Notes under the pieces: model-generated
The model's database searches: none
The model's input: the letters and a program-made list of their open reading frames with translations, nothing else
Told to the model about the DNA's origin: nothing
Shown here: piece after piece, positions 36,709 to 44,579 of the stretch
How positions within the stretch are numbered: position 1 is the stretch's first letter
How the letters are laid out: every line of letters starts with the position of its first letter
Program-made: the position numbers and the translations under genes
Assembly (NCBI RefSeq): GCF_035083965.1
Contig: NC_089732.1
Location: 12,167,424 to 12,231,423, forward strand
Length of the DNA: 64,000 nt
Reading direction: 5' to 3'
Source of the DNA: Branchiostoma lanceolatum
Taxonomy: Eukaryota; Chordata; Leptocardii; Amphioxiformes; Branchiostomatidae

Positions 36709-36999
36709 CTTCTGTTGTCGGCTGCATTGTTGATGGAAGGGTTGTCCCTTTGATTGTAGTGGTTGGACGTGTATTCAAACCGGTTTGTGAGGACGTTGGT
36801 TCTACGACCGTAGATGCTTCGATGGTCGTCGCTGTACTTGGTTGCCTTGTTGTGTCTCCTCTTGTTGTGTGCAGTGGTGTTGAAGCTTCTGCAGTTGGAG
36901 TTTCAGTCTGTACGGTGGTTGGCGGCTGTGTTGAAGAGACTGGTGTCGAGGTTGCTTGGGATGTTGTTTCTGCTGCAGTCAGCGCTGTCGTGTCATCAC
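36709..36999 (-). CDS. Exon 15: phase 1-1 cassette exon
   Basis: This 291-bp exon (97 codons) begins after 'catcaactacag' with GDDTTALTAAETTSQATST. It ends STMQPTTEG at GAAG|GTTAGAG. It is Thr/Pro/Ala-rich and cysteine-free, and it is the paralogue of exon 17. Confidence 0.78.
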
Positions 37000-37355
37000 C
37001 TGTAGTTGATGGATAAGTTTAAGTTGTAGTCATGAGAGTAAATTAGATTTCAGTGTTGCGGTAGTAGGGTCTTATGCATATAGAATACCATCTGTTTAAA
37101 AAGAGTTAAAAATAGTTTATTTGTACTTATACTCTCGCTCTGTCTTGAATACCTAACGTTGAACCCTATTTTGCACTCCCGTTTTTAAATACGCTGCTCT
37201 TATAACTTTAGATGGTTGAGGAGATGTTACTAGATTTTACCCCCTTGATGTACTTTAATATCGTTGTAAAGTCTGACACCAATTCAGTCAGTTGACTGCC
37301 ATTGTCAGTTTAAGTAAACCATCCATCAATACTAAAGACATAAGATCTTAATTAC
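37000..37355 (-). other. Intron 14
   Basis: This is 356 bp of AT-rich intron with no feature recognised. Confidence 0.65.
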
Positions 37356-37598
37356 TTTCTGTTGTGGGCTGCATCGTTGAAGGAGGGGTTGTTATCCCGG
37401 ACTCAGTGCTTAGTATTGTAGACATCGGGCGTGTAGTTTCACTTCCCCTGGAGACTGTAGATGCTACCGTTGTGGCACCCTCGATAGTCGTCGGCGTATA
37501 TGTACTGGGCTCGCTCATTGTGGTTAAGGTTGTGGTTAGCTGCGTAGACTTGTCTGAAGTCGTTTGCTCCTCTATCGTCGATAATTCTGTGGAAGATT
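37356..37598 (-). CDS. Exon 14: phase 1-1 cassette exon, start uncertain
   Basis: The exon ends MQPTTE + A|GTAATT, a less typical donor that gives Ser where sister cassettes have Gly. The most plausible acceptor is 'acattccacag' before [18 protein letters not shown] second in-phase acceptor lies 12 bases further in. The frame also stays open upstream through a TA microsatellite to about 37817, where 'ctctgtttaag' would be another phase 1 acceptor giving [17 protein letters not shown] followed by a Tyr-Ile run. I therefore treat 37356-37598 as the minimum exon. Confidence 0.6.
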
Positions 37599-37656
37599 CT
37601 GTGGAATGTAACGATGTACATGTATATGTTGTTGAGAAGTGGACTGAACCCCTGAA

Positions 37657-37772
<116 letters not shown>

Positions 37773-37992
37773 AGAGACTTTCAGTGGTGTACATAGTAGT
37801 GTGCACTATGGTAACTTAAACAGAGTGTTAAAGACGTTATGTTTGATGTGACTTAATAAAAACAAAACGTCACCCCACTTCCTTGAACATGAGCAAGGTT
37901 ATAGACTTAGAGGTTAATACATACTGTTTTGTTTCTTTTAGAAAATGACATTTTGTTGTGTGGAAGAAAAAATGTATGTTTTTAAGCATTAC

Positions 37993-38319
37993 CTTCTGTC
38001 GTTTGCAGTATTGTTGAAGGAAACGTTGTTAAAGCCGATTCTGTGCTTTTGAGGGTCGTTGTTGCTGCTGTCGTTGTTGCTTCAATCGTCTCCGTTGTAC
38101 TGGGTCGGCTTGTTGTTGCTAGGGTTGATGTCAGATGTGTTGACTTCTCTACAGTTGTTTGGTCCGCAGTCGTTGTTGGTATTATTATTGTTGAAACTTG
38201 TTCTGTAGTTAAAGATGATGATGTTGACGCCTGTACGGTTGATAATGGCCGCGATGACGAAGCTGATGATGAAGTTGCTTGGAACGTTGTTTTTTCTCTC
38301 ATAGCTGTCGTTTTATCAA
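37993..38319 (-). CDS. Exon 13: phase 1-1 cassette exon
   Basis: This 327-bp exon (109 codons) begins after 'ctacaatctacag' with VDKTAMREKTTFQATSSSA and ends STILQTTEG at GAAG|GTAATGC. It is longer than its neighbours because it carries an N-terminal Ser-rich part (SSSRPLSTVQASTSSSLTTE), like exon 8. It then has the usual EATT..TTE cassette core. Confidence 0.78.
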
Positions 38320-38505
38320 CTGTAGATTGTAGTTTAATTGCAATGAAACATCAGGTTGGCAATTGATAAACAAAATGTTAGAAACGCACTTGAAGAACTT
38401 CGCAAAGCTTTCTTATCATGGAAATAACAGAATTAGAAAGAGTGCCATATATTTCCTGGTGAAAGGCTGAAGATTTTAGACTAAATCTTTTCGTCTATTT
38501 CTTAC

Positions 38506-38727
38506 CTTCGGTTGTTGGTTGCATTGTTGAAGGATTGGTTGTCAACTCCAGTTCTGTGCTTTGCATTGTAGTCATGGTGTGTGTCGTTTTAGCTGTTTTG
38601 GAGGACGTTGGTGCTTCTGTAGTTGCCTCGAAGGTCGTCGTTGTACTGGGTTGCTGTGTTGTAGCTTGGGTTGTGGTGAGATGCGTAGATCCGTGTGAAG
38701 TTGTTTGCTCCGCTGTCGTTGTTGATA
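38506..38727 (-). CDS. Exon 12: phase 1-1 cassette exon
   Basis: This 222-bp exon (74 codons) starts after 'cctcctctacag' with VSTTTAEQTTSHGSTHLTTT and ends STMQPTTEG at GAAG|GTAAGAA. An alternative in-phase acceptor at 38749 would add seven residues. It is diverged from exons 9-11 but clearly of the same family. Confidence 0.72.
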
Positions 38728-38983
38728 CTGTAGAGGAGGTAGTATGAGCTGTTGCTAATGATGTCAACGGTTTTTCACTGATTTCTGTTGCTGTATGCTT
38801 ATGCTTATAATGGCAAATGTAAAGTTTTCACGTGGCAAGGGCATATATAGTTTACATTTGCATCTCTTAGTCGAAAAACAGGACCAATGGTAAAGTTTTT
38901 CAAAGGTACAGAAAATTGTTTTCTAGAGATTGACATAGGCTTACTATCATGAGGAAGACCAAATACATATTTCAAAGTCTAAC

Positions 38984-39208
38984 CTTCTGTTGTTGGCTTC
39001 ATCGTTGAAGGAGCGGTTGTTATTTCTGATTCTGTGCTTTGTATAGAAGTCGTTGCCCGTGTAGTTGCACTGGCTTCTGAAGACGTTTGTGCTGTTTTTG
39101 TAGTTCCTTCGATGGTTGTCAATACACTAGGCTGGCTTGTTGTGTCTACGGTTGTAATGAGATGCGTAGATTCGTGTGAAGTTGTTTTCTCCGTTGTCGT
39201 TGTTGGTA
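38984..39208 (-). CDS. Exon 11: tandem-duplicated cassette exon, copy 3
   Basis: This 225-bp exon (75 codons) starts after 'aaccttctcaacag' with VPTTTTEKTTSHESTHL and ends STMKPTTEG at GAAG|GTTAGAC. It lies exactly 430 bp from exon 10 and, with its intron, is nearly identical to it. Confidence 0.8.
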
Positions 39209-39413
39209 CTGTTGAGAAGGTTGTGGTATGCACTGCTGTTAATGTTGTTCACGACTTATATAGTAATATCTGTAGCTGTATGCTTATGTTTATAATAACA
39301 AAAGGTGACGTTTCCCTGTGAGGAGGGCATAGATAATTTATCATGCATCTCAAAGTCGAAGAACGGCAAATATATATCATGGGGAAGACGAAATACATAA
39401 GTGCAAGTCTAAC

Positions 39414-39638
39414 CTTCTGTTGTTGGCTTCATCGTTGAATAGGCTGTTGTGATCTCCAATTCGGTGCTTTGTATTGTAGGCGTTGCCAGTGTAGTTGCAC
39501 TGGCTTCTGAAGACGTTTGTGCTGTTTTTGTAGTTCCTTCAATGGTTGTCAATACACTAGGATGGCTTGTTGTGTCTGTGGTTGTGGGGAGATGCGTAGA
39601 TTCGTGAGAAGTTGTTTCCTCCGCTGTCGTTGTTGGTA
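39414..39638 (-). CDS. Exon 10: tandem-duplicated cassette exon, copy 2
   Basis: This 225-bp exon (75 codons) starts after 'aaccttctcaacag' with VPTTTAEETTSHESTHL and ends AYSTMKPTTEG. It differs from exon 11 at few positions. The open frame extends upstream into the intron, but conservation of the pyrimidine-rich acceptor in all copies supports this start. Confidence 0.8.
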
Positions 39639-39843
39639 CTGTTGAGAAGGTTGTGGTATGCACTGCTGTTAATGTTGTTGACGGCTTATATAGTGATATC
39701 TGTAGCTGTATGCTTATGTTTATAATGGCAAAATGTGACGTTTGTCTGTGAGATGGGCATAAATAATGTATCATGCATCTCAAAGTCGAAGAACGGCAAA
39801 GATATATCATGGGGAAGACGAAATACATAAATGCAAGTCTAAC

Positions 39844-40068
39844 CTTCTGTTGTTGGCTTCATCGTTGAAGGAGCGGTTGTTATTTCCGATTCTGTGCTTT
39901 GTATTATAGTCGTTGCCAGTGTAGTTGCACTGGCTTCTGAAGAAGTTTGTGCTGTTTTTGTGGTTCCTTCGATGGTTGTCAATACACTAGGCTGGCTTGT
40001 TGTGTCTAAGGTTGTAGTGAGATGCGTAGATTCGTGAGAAGTTGTTTTCTCCGCTGTCGTTGTTGGTT
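39844..40068 (-). CDS. Exon 9: tandem-duplicated cassette exon, copy 1 (no start codon)
   Basis: This 225-bp exon (75 codons) starts after 'cctcctctacag' with EPTTTAEKTTSHESTHL and ends STMKPTTEG at GAAG|GTTAGAC. I translated it fully and it has no stop. It lacks an early Met codon, so it is not found as an ORF although it is as intact as exons 10 and 11. The sequence upstream of the acceptor has diverged from the other copies. Confidence 0.78.
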
Positions 40069-40279
40069 CTGTAGAGGAGGTATTGGAAGCGCTATTGCAA
40101 TGTTGTTGACGGCTTATATAATGGTATACTTATGTTTATAATAGCAAAAGGTGGCGTTTGCCTGTAAGGAGGCCATATATAATTTCCGTACCTTTTGTAT
40201 CTGGAAGAACGGGACCAAGGTCCAATGTTTTCAAAGATATATCATGAGAAAGACGAAATAAAAAGGTTGCAAGTCTAAC

Positions 40280-40618
40280 CTTCTGTTGTTGGCTTCATCG
40301 TTGAATAGGATGTTGTGATCTCCCATTCTGTGCGTTGTATTGTAGTCGTTGCCCCTTTAGTTTTACTGGGTTCTGAAGACGTTTGTGCTGTGGCAGTAGT
40401 TTCTTCGATGGTTGTCAACAGACTGGGCTGGCCTGTTGTGTGTATGGTTGTGGTGAGATGCGTAGATTTGCTTGCAGTTGTTTGGTCTGTAACCGTTGAT
40501 GTGATCATCGTTGAACCTTGTTCAGTAGTGAAAGATGATGATGTTGGCATCTGTACGGAGGATGATGGTTGCGTTGATGCAGTTGATGCTGAAGTCTCTT
40601 GGAATGTTCTTTCATCAC
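40280..40618 (-). CDS. Exon 8: phase 1-1 cassette exon with N-terminal extension
   Basis: This 339-bp exon (113 codons) begins after 'catcattaattacag' with GDERTFQETSASTASTQPSS and ends YSTMKPTTEG at GAAG|GTTAGAC. Its 3' two-thirds match exons 9-11 (TTIEETTATAQTSSEPS). Its first third resembles the start of exons 13, 15 and 17. This suggests the shorter cassettes came from this longer form by loss of the first part. Confidence 0.8.
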
Positions 40619-40967
40619 CTGTAATTAATGATTGGGTTGTAGTCAGAACAACGTAGGTGGAAATTTGTATTATTGTAGTGTGTTTTTTGGTGGTGTGTGA
40701 GGTTCTTGAGATAATTTTAAAGTAACGTTAGAGGGTATGATAGAGATGCATAACTCGAAGAAGAAGAATTCATTCAACGAACTTACTTTAAAACAGCCAG
40801 GTGATGACAATCTTCGGAAAATAAGGTAAGTGTGATATATATCAATATTTACCCTTACTCTATTTCTATTCTTGACTTTACTTCTAGAACTTAAAAACAG
40901 GCAACTTTTTAAGGCTTTAAATATGATACGTGTTCTTTAACAGACTAAAAACGAGCATTTTTTTTAC
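40619..40967 (-). other. Intron 7
   Basis: This is 349 bp of AT-rich intron with nothing recognised. Confidence 0.65.
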
Positions 40968-41168
40968 CTTCTGTTGTTGGATGCATTGTTGCAGGAGCAG
41001 TCGTGATCTCCGAATCTGTGCTTTCAATTGCAGTCATTAGGCGTGTAGTGTCACTGGATTTAGAGGACGTTGGTACTTTGGCCGTAGTTCCTTCTATGGT
41101 CGTCACTGTACTGGTTTGGCTTGTTATATCTTCGACGGAAGTAGTTTGCTCCGGTGCCATCGGTAATA
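40968..41168 (-). CDS. Exon 7: phase 1-1 cassette exon following SEA domain 1
   Basis: This 201-bp exon (67 codons) starts after 'ctctactttctcaacag' with VLPMAPEQTTSVEDITSQT and ends ATMHPTTEG at GAAG|GTAAAAA. It is the first member of the PTTEG cassette series. Confidence 0.75.
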
Positions 41169-41683
41169 CTGTTGAGAAAGTAGAGGTTGAGGAGGTACTG
41201 TATGAATGTATTTTTGCCCTTTTTCGGTGTTGCAGGTATTACTAGATACTACACGTTATCTTTTAATGTCAAATTTTGACTTCAACATGTGATGAGGCAA
41301 GGCGAGAGACTTTTTGTCACGTCTTCTGTTTATATATATGAATCCACTTGTGAAATGGAGCGTCGATGCAAATGATGCAAACGAATAGATAATAAAGTCA
41401 AGCATACTAAGTATATCATCTTATTTTTACGTTTGGATCTCAAAGTAGGATTTATACAAAGTGCATATAAATCATTGAGAATCACAGATTATGAGCAGTC
41501 AAGTCAAACATAATCGCACTATTTATCTCACAAAATACGCGTGTATGAGTTTAAAAATGCACATCTATAGCAGACGAGTGCTCACAACATGATCTGCGAA
41601 TTTTCTATAGTAAAATGTAAGCGTTAAGTTTGGGCGCTTTTGAAGTTAGCTTTTTCTGTATAATAGGAACAATTATAACTCAC
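41169..41683 (-). other. Intron 6 (after SEA domain 1)
   Basis: This is a 515-bp intron. The part from about 41465 to 41683 is homologous to 9060-9292. No counterpart of EGF exon 21 was found in the remainder. Confidence 0.65.
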
Positions 41684-41876
41684 CTGTTGTGTTCATCACT
41701 TCTATGTTAACCTCGATGGACTGAACAAATGCCTCCTCTAAGACCTCATCTGTGATATTAGCGGCTGAGTCAGCCGTGATGGCGGTCTCCACGATGAGAC
41801 TGCCTCTTGTAAAAGACGTTACAATCACGGAGTAGATGTTGTCTGCGACAGAACTTTTTGAGAAGGCTTCCATGAT
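41684..41876 (-). CDS. Exon 6: SEA domain 1, C-terminal half
   Basis: This 193-bp exon, phase 0 to 1, starts after 'ctttgtaaaccgcag' and ends ACAG|GTGAGTT. It encodes IMEAFSKSSVADNIYSVIV, then TSFTRGSLIVETAITADSA and a helix with LEEAFVQSIEVNIEV. G-S-L-I-V sits where SEA domains cleave themselves. It is three bases longer than the paralogous exon 20 near the end (VMNTTG versus VNTTG). Confidence 0.82.
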
Positions 41877-42266
41877 CTGCGGTTTACAAAGGAAAGAATA
41901 CCTACTATGAATAGCTATCTTACTATTTCAAACATGTCACATAAATGTGATGCATAAATTTGAAATGTCAGGAAATTCGAGGTTAATTGTAAGCCACAGA
42001 AAGAAGATCAACAGTGAAGAACAGTATAAAATTTGACTATTATAATCCACACTGCAAAACGACGGGAAGAAGCTGGGATTACATTCACTGGGGGAAATGG
42101 CAGTAGCGGCACAAGACCGAAACCTTTGGAGGAGGAGTATCCGAAGCCGCAGGTTGACCTATGCAACAAAGTTGCGGGAGGATCTAAGGTCTAAGGTAAG
42201 GTAATCCAAATGCTAACTCTATAACCAATTGATATCATAATATATTGTTGCAAAAGCCAGACTAAC
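41877..42266 (-). other. Intron 5 (within SEA domain 1)
   Basis: This 390-bp phase 0 intron is homologous to 9483-9865 but interrupted by a LINE-tail-like insert (about 42056-42200). Confidence 0.6.
42056..42200 (+). mobile_element. LINE C-terminal relic inserted in intron 5
   Basis: On the plus strand one frame reads LGLHSLGEMAVAAQDRNLWR followed by basic residues. The A-Q-D-R-x2-W-R motif is typical of the end of reverse transcriptase ORFs in non-LTR retrotransposons. The block has no counterpart in the paralogous intron at 9483-9865. Confidence 0.5.
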
Positions 42267-42379
42267 CAGTGCTGTCATATTTTCTTTGGTAGCTTCAAAG
42301 TCTGCAGATCTGCAGTCAGCCAGGGAATCTCGGTAGACCAGGTCGGTGAATCTGGTGCGCTGTACAAAGCCGCTGGAAA
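42267..42379 (-). CDS. Exon 5: SEA domain 1, N-terminal half
   Basis: This 113-bp exon, phase 1 to 0, starts after 'aaatccctttcag' and ends CTG|GTTAGT. It encodes VSSGFVQRTRFTDLVYRDSL, then ADCRSADFEATKENMTAL. The fit to the first half of SEA domains is the same as for exon 19. The single Cys is conserved in both copies. Confidence 0.82.
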
Positions 42380-42829
42380 CTGAAAGGGATTTAAAAATAT
42401 TAAGCTCGCTGCACAGCTAATCTAGATATACCAATGGTCGTGACAGAAAAGACAGACGCTATTTACAGTATCTAAAGGTTCACTGTACCGGACAAAATCA
42501 TGATCTCTTTTTGACAAGTGCAATTTACCATTTCCAATAGCTTTCATGCACGTATGTCGGGTAACCGATAACAGCCGGGATTCGAACTTCCAATCTCTTG
42601 GTTCAGAGGCAGGGTTGCTAAACCCTGGACGTTGATCAATTGACAATTCATTTTCATAAATATAGACTTAGCCAAATATATCTTTCAACTCCACAATAAA
42701 AAACAAAACATTTAAATTCTACAGTCTCCGTTGTAGGTAATCAATCAACACCAATGTGTACTTTGAGACTTTGAATACTACTTTTTTGGTAACAAAGATT
42801 ATGTTAAATAAAATCAGATTCACTCTCAC
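42380..42829 (-). other. Intron 4, with a tRNA-like relic
   Basis: This 450-bp intron is homologous to 9979-10514. The B-box-like GTTCGAATCCC (minus strand, about 42576-42586) and neighbouring bases are the sister of the tRNA-like relic at 10190-10255, but the A box is degraded. Confidence 0.55.
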
Positions 42830-43640
42830 CGAGCGTGCATGTCGTTCCGTCTCCTTCGAATCCTTGTTTACATTGACAAGTTCCGTCTGACAGCATTTCT
42901 GCATATTTGTCACAGCCTCCATTACAACCTTCCAACTGAGTGGTCGTCCCAGTTGTTCTTACAGTTGTAAATGAAAACGGCTCTGTTGTAACTTGCTGGT
43001 TGCTCAGTGTTGGTCTTGTTGTTGTAAGGGCTGATGTTATTTTCCCTGCCGTTGTCGACTGCACTGTGGTGCCTTTAAAATCAGTCGTAGCTGTCCTTGG
43101 ATACATAGAGGACGTTGCCTGTGTCGCCAAGACTGATGCTGTACTTGCTGTAGTTGATGATGGGGTTGTAATCTCAACGTCACTCGTGTACTGTGGTGTT
43201 GTAGTCAGAGGCGTGCTTTTCACATCTGTTGTTGTTGCTGGTGTTGTAGTCGGCATTGTACTTGCCGGAAGTGTGGTCGGTTCTCTATTAGTCACTTCCG
43301 TCGTCTCCTCGTCCGTGGTTAAATGTAAGGCTGTAGTCGTTGCTTCCCAATTGAGGTGTTCTGTCGATGCAGGGCGTGTTGTTTCCTTTGTGGTCTCCGA
43401 TTCTGTGCTTTGCATTGTAGTCTTTGTGTGAGAAGTTTCACTAATTTTGGAAAAGGGCGTTGGTGGCAAAGTTGTACTTCCTTCGATGGTCGTTGCTGTG
43501 CTTGGTTGGTTTGTTGTTGTTGTTGAAGTCGTTGTTGTCGCCAGCTGTGTAGGTTTGACTGCAGTTGTATGGTCTTCACCCGTTGATGGGATTATTGTAG
43601 AAGTAGATGAAGTCACGGTTTCGGCAGCAGTAGATGGTGT
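42830..43640 (-). CDS. Exon 4: PTS-rich exon ending in a five-cysteine EGF-like motif
   Basis: This 811-bp exon, phase 0 to 1, starts after 'tgtgttctcaacgcag' with TPSTAAETVTSSTSTIIPST and ends CTCG|GTGAGAG. Most of it is Thr-rich. The last ~35 residues are C-x3-C-x11-C-x-C-x10-C with KQGFEGDGTTC, the end signature of EGF domains of the 'GDG' type, but one cysteine is missing. The 3' part is paralogous to the end of exon 18 (DKYAEML and DGTCQCKQGFEGDGTTC shared). It precedes SEA domain 1. Confidence 0.83.
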
Positions 43641-43889
43641 CTGCGTTGAGAACACAATACTAGAAGTATCCTATTGAGACAAGCCAACAAATGTAAATAA
43701 CTTAAGAGATTTTACATAAAAAGGTAGACTTTGTAGATAAAGATGCATGATGAAAGAACAAATGAAATCCCATCACCCTGAATCGGCCACATTACGTATT
43801 CAGGTATAACCCATTTAAAAAGAAGTGCAAACCATGCAGCTTAACATTGTGCCAGTTATTTAGTCATGTTATTGGTTATCATGTAGACA

Positions 43890-43907
43890 TACACACACAC
43901 ACGCACG

Positions 43908-43983
<76 letters not shown>
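43890..43983. repeat. (CA)n microsatellite
   Basis: This is a CA tract with a few CG and AA interruptions. It is intronic. The Thr-His ORF over it has no meaning. Confidence 0.95.
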
Positions 43984-43985
<2 letters not shown>

Positions 43986-44264
43986 ACCAGAAGACCGTAA
44001 CCTTGATACATTGGGAAAGGCACTTTGCACCTAATTTCTCACTCAACTAAGGTGAAAATGTGTACACAGCTTCGTAAGTCATGATCCACTCACACCTACT
44101 CCTACTCTGGATTAACCTCAGTCAAGTGAGAAAATAGATTCCAAATGCTTTCGAAAGACCACAACACAGCCGGGTGCTAGATTCAAACCAACTTGTCTAG
44201 TCTAAGTCAACAACACAACACCACAAAACTACCTTCCCACCATTTCGTGTTTCTTGAGCAACTT

Positions 44265-44410
44265 CTAGACATGGATGGGACATGTGCGGAGAAAGGACCC
44301 CAAATGACATAACAAGAACAGCACTATGCTAGACCCCAGTAGGGAAAATATAAACAAGGACGAACTAAGATCACATTGCGGAGAACGGTGAAAAAATAGC
44401 TGGAAAGTTT
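44265..44410 (+). mobile_element. Decayed LINE reverse-transcriptase C-terminus
   Basis: Plus-strand frames, with two or three frameshifts, give WMGHVRRKDP, DITRTALC, TPVGK, then QGRTKIT and RRTV. This order of motifs (W-x-GH-V-x-R, G-R-x-K-x-T-W-R-R) is the familiar C-terminal region of non-LTR retrotransposon ORFs. Stops and shifts show it is dead. Confidence 0.55.
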
Positions 44411-44579
44411 CAACAACGCATTAGACAGAGAGCAGCCCGAGAAGCATAAGGGGCAAAAATAAGTAAGCACATCTCGAGCATGTTAGATATTCCACAACAT
44501 AAATGGTAAGGGGTTCCGATGTGAGTTGATCAATACCTTACAGTCCAGTACATGTGATATGCAGATTGTGTGTACTTAC

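Larger units (their letters stand above)
38984..40274 (-). repeat. Tandem duplication of an exon+intron unit (430-bp period, 3 copies)
   Basis: Donor-side ends fall at 38984, 39414 and 39844, a spacing of exactly 430 bp, and the next related exon ends 436 bp further on at 40280. Both exon and intron are repeated, including intron blocks such as 'gaacggcaaa' and 'ggggaagacgaaatacata'. This indicates recent unequal crossing-over. Confidence 0.9.
43641..44579 (-). other. Intron 3
   Basis: This 939-bp phase 0 intron contains a CA microsatellite (43890-43983) and a decayed LINE segment on the plus strand (about 44265-44410). Confidence 0.7.

Noticed and set aside
43847-44050. Thr-His repeat ORF
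   Set aside because: It is translation of the CA microsatellite.
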